Source of the DNA: Gnetum montanum
Taxonomy: Eukaryota; Streptophyta; Gnetopsida; Gnetales; Gnetaceae
Assembly (NCBI GenBank): GCA_015680685.1
Contig: MNCI01008665.1
Span: forward strand, 271,535 to 335,534
Length of the DNA stretch: 64,000 nt
Direction of reading: 5' to 3'
Below are positions 24,345 through 35,903 of the stretch, piece after piece. The notes under the pieces are model-generated. The model was not told where the DNA came from. It did not search any database and was given only the letters and a program-made list of their open reading frames with translations. The position numbers and the translations under genes were made by a program. How positions within the stretch are numbered: position 1 is the stretch's first letter; the number at the start of each line of letters is the position of its first letter.

Positions 24345-25583
24345 TACATTATACATTGGAAACAAAATGGATGAAAATGAAGAGAAACTTGATCTTCAAC
24401 ATGAGAGATAACTAAAATTATTTAATATGACATCAATAGATCTCAAATTTAATCCAAATGATGCTTTCAAGAATTAAAATAATTGAGAAATATTAGAGAC
24501 TTATCAATATGCACTGAGAATGAATCAAAATGATTAAAGCTTTACTTAAACAACTTCAAATGACTTGAAATGGGATGAATCTTTATATTCTTCCTATAAA
24601 TTCTTGTCTTCTTTGAATCTTTGATGATATTTATGTATTGTGAGATATAAGACCTTTAAGTTTGAGGCTTTATATGAGGACTAATGACTATGAAATTGTG
24701 AATTTAGGATTGTGAGATTGTGAGAGAATTTTATGAAGGATATTGAGCTTGAGATTGATATGGATGGCTTTTTCATATGAAAAAATTTTAAATGCTTCAT
24801 TGATAATGAAAGAACGGTTGTACATCTCAGATTTCTTGAAATTACATGAGAATTCATGAATCTTTATTTTTTGAATAGTAGAACTTCTTTAGAAACATCA
24901 ACTCTTACAATGGAGAAAATCATCATATGAATTAAGAATAGAGAAAGAGAGGAGAAAGAATAAAATCATAACACTTATGATTAATCACTATTATTCCCTT
25001 ATTATTTCTTAATTTTAAAAATCTTGACTTCTCATTTTATTCCTTGTATGATATTTGCTACTATGAATTTAATTTTTCAAACTTTTCTTTGGTGAAAAAC
25101 TATGACTTCTAATCTTTTGGATATGAAATATGAGAAAGACAATAATGACAAGATTAGGCATTGAGAAAAATTTTGATGATAATAACATTGCATGAACACA
25201 TTCATTAAATAATTTCTTTCACCACCATAAAACAACCACAAGTCTCATTCATTTAGACATTAGCACCTTTTCTTAGTATCATAATACATCTATCATTATC
25301 ATGAGTACTTGTATTAATTTATCACTAAACTAATAAATCATGTATGTAGCTCTTAATTAATAGCGTAACTTTTGAGTTATCTTGATATAAATAAGTCTAA
25401 TTACCATATGAATGATCCTATGTTATATTCACAAACATCCCAAATTATAATTGGCTTTTGATTAAATACCTCTCAAGTCATGCATTCAACCTATTCATCA
25501 TTTATGACCTATGTAATTGCAAGTTTTTCTTAATAATAAAGCATATATACGAGCCATAAATGAGTCCCACTAACATTGAGGTG
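24345..25583. repeat. Dispersed repeat R1, long copy
   Basis: Two blocks of this segment recur near the reductase gene: 24345-24660 matches 38545-38862, and 25418-25583 matches 38862-39024. The 757 bp between the blocks are absent from the other copy. The matches look closer to 90% than to chance. No coding capacity and no terminal inverted repeats were seen, so the repeat class is unknown. Confidence 0.7.
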
Positions 25584-25969
25584 TTAGCATACTAGTAAAG
25601 ACTCTTAATTTGAGCAAACCAACTAGCTAATGACTCATGCTAGGTTCTAAGCCTAGTATTGGTACTCCATTTTCACTTACTATGTTACTAGTATAGGGCT
25701 ATGTCCTAGGTAAACTAGGTGTTTTCCTTTAAAAAAAGGACTTTTAATTTTAAAATTCTAGTCATGGATTTGATTTTGATGGTTACTTGATAAGTCCCTT
25801 TAGACTTCATTTAATTGAGTTAAAAATAATTAAATATTTTATTTTTTGATATTTATTTGTATCATTGGGCTTTGATTCAATCTATGACTTGTGATACATA
25901 TATTAACTTGTTTTTTTAGCTTATTTATCATAGGTCATAGCTTGGGTGATACCAAGTGATATGGATAAC
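25584..25969. other. Flank of C2, nothing recognised
   Basis: AT-rich sequence between repeat R1 and the C2 LTR. No gene or repeat boundary seen. Confidence 0.45.
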
Positions 25970-26988
25970 TAGAATAGGTTCATCCCACAAATAAATCACC
26001 TTTAATGCACTAAATCCAGATATTATTCAAAAAAAATTTATTTGCTAAAAAATAAGAATACTAGCTTTCTTCAATTAAATTATTAGAAGATTACAATAAG
26101 GTTCACGTAACCCACAACATCCAAAACTTATCACACTCAAACAATATTGTAGAGCATGAGGCTCTAAAACCATACAATGGATGTTCTCAATGCAAGACAC
26201 AACCAATAGAAATCTCTTCCATAATCCAAGACTAAGATCTCAACTCATAAGTAAGATACAAGAGAATAGAACACATTGACCAACACACCGCAAGCTAATC
26301 TTGGAGCTACAATCACCAATTACACTCACCCAATCTCTCTTTCCTAGCTCTCCACTCTCAAGAGCATTTTCTCTCACTCATTTGGCATACGAGCTCCCTC
26401 CTCTCTCATGGATGGATACATACATAATTATGGAGATCCCAAATCCTAGGAAGCTTTCTATTTGCCTTCTTATATGTTTCCCACAAGGATCTAGAGCCTT
26501 TCAGATGTTTCCCATTTGAAACAATATGTTAGAGCTTTTCCCCTTGCCCACTTAGATGTCTTTGGTTTCGTGTAGATGTCTAATGTGAAAGCCCTGATTT
26601 TAGGTGAGACATCTAATATTTTTGGTAGAAATCTACTCTGGTCCATAGAAATTAATACTTTAGGTTAGATGGTTAAGGTGAGATGTCTATCTTTCTAGGT
26701 AAATGTCTATCCTACAAGTGCCAAAAAATAAAAATTCTTGTTTTGATGCTTGGAGCCTTCGAATGCCTCCAAAAAAGTTTTCATAGACACTAGAACCACT
26801 TGAACTCATCAAAATGATCCAAAAACACCTCCAAACATGCTAAAAAATTCAAGAATCATCATCATAAAGAATTGACATAAGAAGACACACAGAAATTAAA
26901 CACACTCCTCGAGGTCTTCTCCAAGTGCTAAACCTATAAAAATAACTTATAGGACAAGCACAAGGAAATCAGAAGAGGTGTTCCTACA
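25970..26988 (-). repeat. C2 3' LTR
   Basis: LTR of about 1.02 kb starting TGTAGGAACACC on the minus strand at 26988 and preceded by a polypurine-like GGGAGAGCTGG. It matches 31698-32619 along most of its length, for example 26288-26345 versus 31980-32050. It carries the AGATGTCTA/AGACATCT words seen also in C1. Confidence 0.85.
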
Positions 26989-27039
26989 CCAGCTCTCCCA
27001 AGCTGCAAAAAGTCAACTCATGTGAACAAGGGAGTAGGG

Positions 27040-28345
27040 ATAGAAGTGATTCCCAACTCAATAACTTTGCTCTCGTGGACCCATTAAACATCATTAGTAG
27101 ATTAGTCCTTCCAGTGGATCAAGTATTCATGCCTTGTAACTCCCCAAGTGCTAAAAGCTTTCCTCCACTTAAGTACGATTGCCTTCCTCTCCATCGAAGG
27201 CTTAGACTAATCAATAGTCTCCTTTAACTCATTGATACTACCCTATATGGTCTCCTCATCAGGTGGTCCATGATAGTGCACAAGATTTGAAATATTAAAT
27301 ACAAAATACATACCAACATCATTCGGTAAATTAATCTCAAAATCATTGTCATTAATTTTAGCCTTAATTTTCAAAGGACCCATCTTCTCCACTTTCAATT
27401 TGAAGAAATTAACACCTCTCAACCATTTAATCTTCAAATATACCCAAACTAAGTCACCAACAACAAAATTAGACTTCCACTTTTCCTCATTCCTCTTGAA
27501 GACTCTCTCTTTAGCCTTCTTCTTAAGATTTGATTTTACTTGTGCATGGAGATCCTTCATCTCTTGCACAAAATCAAAATTAAGTTGAGCTTCACCATCA
27601 AAGCTCTTAAAAGTGTCCACCATCTTTGGACAAAACCCATAATTTACCTCAAATGGACTTTTGCCAACTGCAACATGAAATATGTTTAACAACTGCAATA
27701 TGTTTAGCAGGGATTTATTCACCGCTTCTATTTGGCCATCAGATTGTGGATGCTATGCACTAGAAAAAATTAACTTTGCCTCTAAAATCTTCCAAAGGGA
27801 CATCCAAAAATGACTTATAAACTTGGAGTCTCTATCTCTAGCAATATTCAAATTAATACCATGCAACTTCACAACTTGCTAAAATAAAAATTTGCAACAT
27901 GAGAAGCATCACTCCTCTTCTTGCATGGAATAAAATGTGCCATATTGGAGAACCTATTTCACAACAACAAAAATTGCATAGTTCCCACTCTTGATCTTTG
28001 AAATACCACTCACAAAGTCCATGGACACACTTTCCCATGGACCTTTAGGAATTGGCAAAGGCACATAGTGTCCATCCATACCTTTACCTCCTTTGAACCT
28101 TTAACATGCTGAGCACTCCTTCACAAATTTTGAAACTTCTGTTGCTATACCATTCCAAAAATAGTACCTACCCATAAGTTCCAATGTTTTATCCCTACCC
28201 ATGTGACCTACCATGTCACTACAATGATTTTCAAACAAAATCTTCTTCCTAAAATCATAATTAGGAACACATACCTTTTCATTCTTAAATAACAGTTCAT
28301 CTTGAAGATGATAGTTCCTCCATTGGTCTATTCTATTCATCAATG
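27040..28345 (-). pseudogene. C2 integrase with chromodomain
   Basis: Read from 28345 leftward. The zinc finger HMGRDKTLELMGRYYFW...CSAC is at 28225-28101. The catalytic core includes MDFVSGISKIKSG near 28020-27975, RDRDSKF near 27835 and the Glu in GQIEAVNKSLL near 27715. Relative to C3, about 24 codons are missing after SLLNILQLLN, so the fold is damaged. The C-terminal part (27720-27243) has KKAKERVFKRNEEKWKSNF and KMGPLKIKAKIND. A chromodomain-like tail follows at about 27190-27050 (EYLIHWKD, ND..WVHESKVIELG). Chromodomains of this type direct integration to marked chromatin. Several stops; inactive. Confidence 0.85.
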
Positions 28346-28870
28346 GCTCTTTGAGGCTCCTTCAAACCTACCCAAAATCAACATCATGTTCATATAAAGA
28401 AGCAAAATCATCCTTACCTTCCACATGAGGTACCCTAAAATTTACCACATGTAACCTAGATAATGCATCAGCTACCACATTAGCTTTCCCACTTTTGTGC
28501 TTCAACAAAAAATTGAACTCTTGTAATTGTGCAATCCACTTCATGTGCTTTGCACTAAACTTCTTTTGTGAGTTTAGAAATTGAAGTGCTTTGTGGTTTG
28601 TCATCAAAGTGAACTCCTTGGGTAACAAGTAATGCCTTTAATGCTTGATTTCTTGAAGAATAGTATACAACTCATTTTCATATACACTATATTTTTGCCT
28701 TGACTCATTCAACTTTTTAGAAAAGAAATCAACAAGCCTACCTTCTTGTGAAGTACCCCACCAATGGCAAGTCCACTTGCATCCACCTCCACCTAAAAAA
28801 GCTTCTGAAAATCTAGAATCACAAGCATTGGTTCATTGGTAATCTTTGCTTTTAACAAGTTAAAGCTCCC
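28346..28870 (-). pseudogene. C2 RNase H and connection
   Basis: RNase H of the Ty3/gypsy type. The first catalytic segment is VEVDASGLAIGGVL near 28785. The middle is frame-shifted. The last segment LPKEFTLMTNHKALQFL (28625-28575) has Asn where C1 has Asp (LMTDHK). It is followed by the connection motif FLLKHKSGKANVVADALSR near 28510-28455. Plus-strand open frames here are shadows. Confidence 0.75.
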
Positions 28871-29660
28871 TTAGGTTTCATTATCCCACCCTTTATTTTT
28901 CTTTTACAAAGCAAACATAGGCCAAGAAATACCACTAAAATTTTTTATGAACCATCTATAAAAACTTACTAAACCATGGAATGATCTTACCTCCTCAACA
29001 TTCTTAGGAGTTGGCCAATCCCTAATAACTTTTACCTTGGAACCTTCCATTCAAATTTGATTTTTAGAAACCACATTATCCAAATATGTGTTTTCCCTCT
29101 TGAAGAAATGAATTTTCTTCATGTTGACCACCAACTATGCCTCCAACTTAAGGCACACCATTCTCAAGTGATCCAAATACTCTTCCTCATTAGAGCTATA
29201 TACCAAAATATCGTCAAAAATGATAATACAACATTTACCAATCAAGTCCTCCAATACATCATGCATCAACCTCATGGATGTAGTAGGTGCATTCATGAAC
29301 CCAGACGGCATCATCAACCACTCAAACAATCCATCCAGTGTTTTGAAAGCTATATTTCACTCATCACCAGGTCTAATTTTGATTTGATGGTAACCACTCT
29401 TCAAATCAATTTTGCTAAAAATTTTAGCATTGGTAAGGACATCAATGATATCATCCAACCTTGGAATAGAAAACCTATACCTAACTGTTATCATGTTCAC
29501 TGCCTTGAAATCAATGCATCTCCTCCATTCATCACTATCCTTCTTTGGCACAAGCATTGTTGGAAGTACACAAGGTGAAATGGATTTCCTCACAAATCCA
29601 TTCCCAAGTAACCCCTCTACTTGCCTTTGCAATTCAACGCTCTGATTTTGTGCCATCTAA
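28871..29660 (-). pseudogene. C2 reverse transcriptase
   Basis: Ty3/gypsy RT. Motifs in order on the minus strand: VEGLLGNGFVRKSISP (29620), LVPKKDSDEWRRCIDFKAVN (29555-29500), KIFSKIDLKSGYHQIKI (29425-29375), MPSGFMNAPTTSMRLM near 29310, and FDDILVYSSNEEEYLDHL (29218-29165), where both catalytic Asp residues remain (IIFDDIL, usually VYLDDIL). A stop replaces one codon at 29356. The junction motif VRSFHGLVSFYRWFIKNFSG is at 28990-28935. The region is well preserved despite a few stops. Confidence 0.85.
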
Positions 29661-30400
29661 TAAGCTCTCTCATTTGGAATGGTAGCACTAGGAATGAAGT
29701 TAATCTAATGTTGTAAATTTCTCATTGATGGTGGTCCATCGAATTCCCCCTTGAACACCTTAGGAAATTTCTCCTTCAAGCCTAGCACACCTATAGGAAT
29801 TTCAACTTGCACATCATCATGGTTAGTAGCAACTATTGTCATAACAACAAAACCAAATTCAATTTCATCATGTTCCTTAATATATTTCCTCTATCCTAGA
29901 AGGATTAAGGAATCATTAAGTAAGCTTCGCTGCCTCACTCATTTAGCTATCATAGGAATCAAATCATGGATTCCATACGATCTAACAACATTCCACACAT
30001 TTCTTACTCCATCAAACTAAGCACCATTGTTAACATGCCAGGGTCTACCAAGAATTACATTAGCACAATCTATCGAAAGCACATCACACCTCACAACATC
30101 ATGAAAACTTCCAATTTTAAATTTCAAAGTACACTTCTCCTTCACCTATTGGGAAAAATATTTAGACAACCAATGCACCTTATGTGGTCTAGGATGTGGC
30201 TTAGTTACCAAACCCAATCTAGCAATTGCCCTAGAAGAAATAACATTTTCTTGGGCTCCCCCATCAATCAAAACATGAATCCATTTCTCACTAAACAAAC
30301 AATTAGCTCCAATCCAAAACAACAATTTCCTATTAGGATGATCTCCTCTATTGACATTCCCCATGAAGGCATAAGAATTTAATTCAAAAACATCCTCTAT
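29661..30400 (-). pseudogene. C2 aspartic protease and linker
   Basis: Retropepsin-like domain. The active-site loop is WIHVLIDGGAQENVISS near 30270-30220; the D-G-G form is common in chromovirus-type plant elements, so this change by itself need not inactivate it. The flap-like CANVILGRPWH is near 30070-30040. The frame 30364-30146 covers the front of the domain, ending at a TGA/TAG stop, and the rest is in the same frame with stops. The linker to RT contains GLKEKFPKVFKGEFDGPP near 29780-29730. Confidence 0.75.
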
Positions 30401-31635
30401 TTTTGGAACATTAGGATTACCTCTCCAAAGAGCTTAACTTGATGTCTCCTCCACCTCCATGGTTTGCACATCTTTTCCCTTGGCTACCTTGTGAACCAGA
30501 CATTTCCATTGCTTATGTCCTTGTTCTTCACACTTGAAGCACTAAATTTTTTATGAGATGCTACCTTAACCCTTGCCTCCCTTGCTTAGGTCCTTCTTGG
30601 TTTTATCCTTCTCATCACCTCCTTTAATCTTCTTATCTTGGTTTCCTTCCTTATCTTTAGATTTGGATTTGGATCCCTTATTAGATCTAGATCCCTTCTT
30701 CTTGCCCTTAGAAGTTTGTTTGCTTCTATTTCCAAATCCACCTAATTTCTTTTCATCTTTGAGTGTCAAATTATAAGCCTCATCAAGAGTTTGTGGCTCA
30801 TAAAAGAAAAACTCTTGCTAGTATGCCATTTTGAGACCTCCTAAAAAGATTGAAGCTTGCTCATACTCCTCCTAGTTTACCTTAGCTTGATGGAATAGCT
30901 CACAAAACTCAATGTAGAATTCTTTGACATCCTTGTCAACTTGCCTTAGATATTTCAACTTCATAATGATTTTTAGTCTCTAATGAGACCATTCATATTT
31001 CCTTTTCAACTTGTATTTCATCAAATCCCAATCTTTGATAGGTTGACTATTTCATCTTTCATAAATCTGGGACTCCTTTTCCCACTAAGTAGAAGTCATA
31101 CCTTCTAATCTGAATTTAGCAATAGGCACCCTCAAGTTATTTGTACCTCTTCCCACTAAAAATGCTTCTCAAGTGCCTTTAGCCAACTTGCAAAAGCATT
31201 GGTGCAATCTACACTATTAAAAGTCATTAACTCTACATATGGAAGTCTTGAAGCATTTTTGAATGATCTAGCAAGTCTTGCCTCATCTTTGTCGTCAAGC
31301 TTATTTGAAGAATTTTTGAACACTACTAGAGCCCTTGGAGTTCTTATTTGAGGAATAGGATTCCCTTCCATTAGAATCCGTGGCTAAAGGTTTCTTACAC
31401 TCCCATAGTTGGATTGACCTTCCTCTCCATCTACTCCATCTCCATTTGGCTATGAAACTTCTTCATCTGAACATACATGCTCTTCACATCCACATGTTTG
31501 GATATGGCTACGATCAACTTATCTGTCCACCTTTGTGCTGATTTCATCTAATCAAGAAACCATCATCTGGAAGGCTAACTTCATGCTCTCCATGTCATGA
31601 TTCAAAGCTTACACTTTTTTCTTCTTGGGTGTCAT
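30401..31635 (-). pseudogene. C2 gag with CCHC zinc knuckle
   Basis: Gag starts with ATG at 31635 (MTPKKKK), 43 bp inside the primer site. A coiled-coil-like N-terminus is followed by RTPRALVVFKNSSNKLDD and FASWLKALEKHF (31371-31156). Capsid motifs near 30960-30790 include LRQVDKDVKEFYIEF and EYEQASIFLGGLK. The C-terminal part is a strongly basic, Lys/Gly/Ser-rich tract (30769-30566), then the zinc knuckle CFKCEEQGHKQWKC near 30545-30505 (C-x2-C-x4-H-x4-C). Stops are frequent between 31155 and 30960. Nucleic-acid binding and particle assembly are the family roles. Confidence 0.8.
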
Positions 31636-31677
31636 TTGAAATTGACAAAATCCTCAACCACCAATCTAAGCAACAAT

Positions 31678-31697
31678 AAAACTAGGCTCTAAAATAC
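31678..31697 (-). other. C2 primer binding site
   Basis: On the minus strand the LTR is followed by GTATTTTAGAGCCTAGTTT, a mutated TGGTATCAGAGCCT..., the site complementary to initiator Met-tRNA used by chromoviruses. It contrasts with the tRNA-Asp-type site of A1. Confidence 0.6.
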
Positions 31698-32619
31698 TAG
31701 AGCAAGTTCACTCCACAAATAAAGCATCTTAAACACACTAAATCTAGATATTATGCAAAGAAAAATTTATTTTCTAGAAAATAAGAAAACTACCTATCTA
31801 CAATTAAATTATTAGAAGATTATAATAAGGTTCACACAACCGACAACATCCAAAACCTATCACACTCAAACGATATTGCAAAGCATGAGGCTCTACAATC
31901 AGAATGCCCACAACCCAAGATTGAGATCTCAACTCACAAGTGAGATACAAGAGAATAGAACATATATACCAACACACCACAAGCTAATCTTAGAGCTACA
32001 ATCACCATTTGCACTCATCCAATGTGCTCACCCACTCTCTCTTACCTAGCTCTCCACTCTCAAAAGCGTTTTCTCTCACTCCTTCGACATACAAGCTCCC
32101 CTCCTCTTTCATGGATGGATACATACATAATTATAGAGATTCCAAACCCTAGGAGTCTTTCTATTTTCCTTCCTAGATGTTTTCCACAAGGATCTGGAGT
32201 CTTTTAGATGTTTTCCAATCGAAATGCCACATTAGAGCTTTTTCCCTCACTGACTTAGACATCTTTAGTTTCACGTAGACATCTACTATGACAGCCTTAC
32301 TTTCAGGTGAGATGTCTATTGTTTTTGGTAGATGTCTACTTTGGCCCATAAACATCTACACTTTAGGTTAGACATCTAAGGTGAGATGTCTATCTTTCTA
32401 GGTAAATGTCTATCCTGCAAGTGCCAAAAATAAAAATGCTCGTTTTGATGCTTGGAGCCTCTGAATGCCTCTAAACATGTCTCCATAGACCTTGGAATGC
32501 CTTGAACTCATCAAAATGAGCCAAAAACACCTCCAAACATGCCAAAGCATTCAGGAATTATCATCATAAAAAATCGACACAAGAAGACATACAAAAGTAG
32601 GACATACTTGTCCAGGTCT
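31698..32619 (-). repeat. C2 5' LTR, right end truncated
   Basis: A match of 922 bp to the 3' LTR, breaking off at GTCCAGGTCTT (32619), where the 3' LTR continues for about 75 bp to its TG end. Beyond 32619 is unrelated AT-rich sequence. Confidence 0.8.
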
Positions 32620-33536
32620 TAACACAAAATAAGTCAACTAAAAAGATTAAGTCTTGCATCTAACATTCCTAAGCAATATTAAAGCAATGGCAATTTTAAA
32701 AATTAAACTAAAGGAAAGCTTACTTATAAGCATAATTTCCAAGATGCATGCATGAATATTTTGCGTTTGTGTTGCAGTTTGTGCGAATTGCGTTTCAGGT
32801 TTTTAGTTGTATTTTTCAAAATCATCATTTTTGCATTTCAAGGTGAGAATGTCCAAAAATGTGCGTAGGCTCCATGGGAAAAAAATACTAAAATTTTATA
32901 GAAATAAACAATGAAACCTTAAACTTCAAATTTCTATGTTCATTTACAAAACACCAATAAAACACATCATATATCAAAAGCATTTGATATTTTTTTAATT
33001 TTACTAGTCATAATAATTTCAAAATAATGTTCCTTTTTGAACCTTCTAATGCTTAATGTTCATCTAATTAATTTGGATCTTAGAAATGCTTGTACATGAA
33101 GTGAAATTCTAACTTTTTTTAAAATTACTTTAAACTTAAGGTTATTATTATTACCATAGTTGATAAAAAAAACAAATGTCAAATTCAACTCTTAATCTTT
33201 GTTACATAAAATGCTTTAACATTAAACTAGTGTTTCCCAGGTCCTTGGAACATAGCAACATAGGGATGCAAGGATGAGTCCCCAAATGTTTTTAGGGATG
33301 GAATGGGTTTTTGGGAACCCTACAAGAACACAACTGGGATATGATGGGTAATAGTTTTATTTAGATTAGATTATGTTTAGAAGAAACATTGATTATGGAT
33401 AAACTTGTTATAGGTTGTAATTTATGAGATATTTTGGAGGTTTTCACTGCAATTTTGACGACCAAACATTTTCAAAATATTTTGCAAGAAAGACAATACA
33501 TGTAAGTAGGGTATAAAATGTATTTTGAAATATTGT
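32620..33536. other. AT-rich intergenic DNA
   Basis: No gene or repeat boundary recognised. It precedes the 857-bp tandem duplication. Confidence 0.5.
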
Positions 33537-35250
33537 AATATGCACCATGTCCCACCTACATCTCGAAATGTTTTGAGACACATCTTTGTCTCTAAGAAGT
33601 CCTAAATGCACAACACTACGTTAAACTATATATTCTATTATAGTAATTTATATTTTTAATTAAACTTAAACAATATTAGTAATAGTAGTAGGATCATTAG
33701 GAACCACCATTTGGGATGATGGTAAGGGGCTTGTTTCTCAAGTTACAATACCTAGATTCAATTGAGTTGGTGAGTTCACTTTGCTTTGCATTCAAAGATA
33801 CTAGGTTCAAAGCTTCGTACTAGCACCCTACACATGCTAGCATGGAGACATTGTTCTAGGCATTTCCTAATTATCACCTTACCCTAAAAAAAAAGACCTA
33901 GGTTCAAGTGAGCCTCAATGTAACCACTCCAAAATGTTAAGCTTTGACTTATCCATAGATCCTCCCAAGACCTTACCTTGGTAGGATAAGCATTAAGCCT
34001 TTTAATAATGATTCTTTGGTAGTAAGAACATTAAAAAAGTAATTGAAAAATCATATCATTCTACTTGTAAATATCCAAGTGATGTCAAAATTATTATTTA
34101 GATGATAATATTTTTGAAAAAGGTCAAAAAAGAAGAAGAAGAAGTATTGTTAAGTAATGACTATGCAATGAATTGGAAAGTAATGACTTTTTGCATTCAA
34201 ACAAATCATTAAAATAATAATAATAATAAATTTAAAATCATTCACATTACGACCATATTTATTAGCTTCATTCTCAAATCATGTCTCGGTAGGATATTTG
34301 CAAGCAACTATGCTGGCGAGGGTATCTCCACTAGAATTCCATTAATACGCAGACCAACATCTTTGCCTGACCAGCAACATCATATCTAGTGCTAATATGC
34401 ACCATGTCCCACCTACATCTCGAAATGTTTTGAGACACATCTTTGTCTCTAAGAAGTCCTAAATGCACAACACTACGTTAAACTATATATTCTATTATAG
34501 TAATTTATATTTTTAATTAAACTTAAACAATATTAGTAATAGTAGTAGGATCATTAGGAACCACCATTTGGGATGATGGTAAGGGGCTTGTTTCTCAAGT
34601 TACAATACCTAGATTCAATTGAGTTGGTGAGTTCACTTTGCTTTGCATTCAAAGATACTAGGTTCAAAGCTTCGTACTAGCACCCTACACATGCTAGCAT
34701 GGAGACATTGTTCTAGGCATTTCCTAATTATCACCTTACCCTAAAAAAAAAGACCTAGGTTCAAGTGAGCCTCAATGTAACCACTCCAAAATGTTAAGCT
34801 TTGACTTATCCATAGATCCTCCCAAGACCTTACCTTGGTAGGATAAGCATTAAGCCTTTTAATAATGATTCTTTGGTAGTAAGAACATTAAAAAAGTAAT
34901 TGAAAAATCATATCATTCTACTTGTAAATATCCAAGTGATGTCAAAATTATTATTTAGATGATAATATTTTTGAAAAAGGTCAAAAAAGAAGAAGAAGAA
35001 GTATTGTTAAGTAATGACTATGCAATGAATTGGAAAGTAATGACTTTTTGCATTCAAACAAATCATTAAAATAATAATAATAATAAATTTAAAATCATTC
35101 ACATTACGACCATATTTATTAGCTTCATTCTCAAATCATGTCTCGGTAGGATATTTGCAGGCAACTATGCTGGCGAGGGTATCTCCACTAGAATTCCATT
35201 AATACGCAAACCAACATCTTTGCCTGACCAGCAACATCATATCTAGTGCT
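33537..35250. repeat. 857-bp direct tandem duplication
   Basis: 33537-34393 is repeated at 34394-35250. Base-by-base reading finds two differences: A at 34303 versus G at 35160, and G at 34352 versus A at 35209. All simple repeats inside (the A-run near 33885, the AAG run and the ATA run) have equal length in both. The junction and the end share AATAT, suggesting a short-homology or slippage origin. It ends 653 bp before the reductase start codon. Confidence 0.95.
33700..33895 (+). repeat. Possible tRNA-derived SINE inside the duplicated unit
   Basis: A box-A-like GATGATGGTAAGGGGC is followed about 40 bp later by a box-B-like CTAGATTCAATTG, then a body of about 120 bp ending in an A-run (CCCTAAAAAAAAAG). 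This is the layout of a plant SINE. The second copy lies 857 bp downstream at about 34557-34752. The flanking duplication is unclear, so this is tentative. Confidence 0.35.
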
Positions 35251-35903
35251 AATATTATGCCTGTTACTACATCACATTCCATTTTCTCGCAGCACAAGCA
35301 AACCTTTGCTAAAATGAAACGACACTTTGACTATCATTGAAACAGACAACGAACTTGAGCAGTCTTCGGCACGCGAGCTGCTCTTTAGACTTACTCGACT
35401 CTGAAAAGCCTACACCAACCAACAAGACTGTATCTGTACGTTGTTTGGTTCTTTTACGACAAGGCGGCCAGGGGGGATGAATCACCTTGTTCCTACAACT
35501 ACTCCTAGAACGTTACCAATCCCAATTGATCGCGTAGAAACATGTGACCAAGTTGGGTGCGGCAACCGCCAAAGTCTCCACCAAAGATTTTTAGAAGTTG
35601 TGGCTGCTGGTGCTCCACATCATGATTTCTGCACCTCTCGTACTCCAAAGCCATGTATCACTAACGATATATTTAAATGCCATCTTTCATTAACATTGAC
35701 ATGACATCGCAGTGGCATCAGGATAATTGTCAGGGACGATTCTAGAATCGATCCACCAACACTACAAACTTTGATCACAAAATTGCCTCCATTAATACAA
35801 CACAGAAGCGACCCTAACTCCGGAAGAGCAAACTGCTGTTCTTTGTCTTCAAGGCGGTCTGTGAATCCTGGCTCTGTAATTTTCTGGTGAAATTGTTGGG
35901 GAA
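35251..35903 (+). promoter_or_regulatory. Putative promoter and 5' UTR of the reductase gene
   Basis: Less AT-rich than its surroundings. A TATA-like GATATATTTAAAT lies at 35666-35678, about 230 bp before the start codon, with CATTAACATTGAC after it. CATGTGACC near 35550 is an E-box-like word. No transcript start can be fixed from sequence. Open frames on either strand here have no family match I recognise. Confidence 0.4.

Larger units (their letters stand above)
25970..32619 (-). mobile_element. C2, near-complete chromovirus-type Ty3/gypsy element
   Basis: A minus-strand element of about 6.65 kb with two LTRs, a Met-tRNA-type primer site, gag with a CCHC knuckle, protease, RT, RNase H, integrase and a chromodomain-like tail. 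The two LTRs differ at many positions (by eye roughly 85-90% alike), so the insertion is old. The right end of the 5' LTR lacks about 75 bp present in the 3' LTR, so the outer boundary is damaged and no target duplication can be scored. Confidence 0.85.

Noticed and set aside
29057-29578. A 173-codon plus-strand frame
   Set aside because: A shadow of the C2 RT, whose motifs are on the minus strand.
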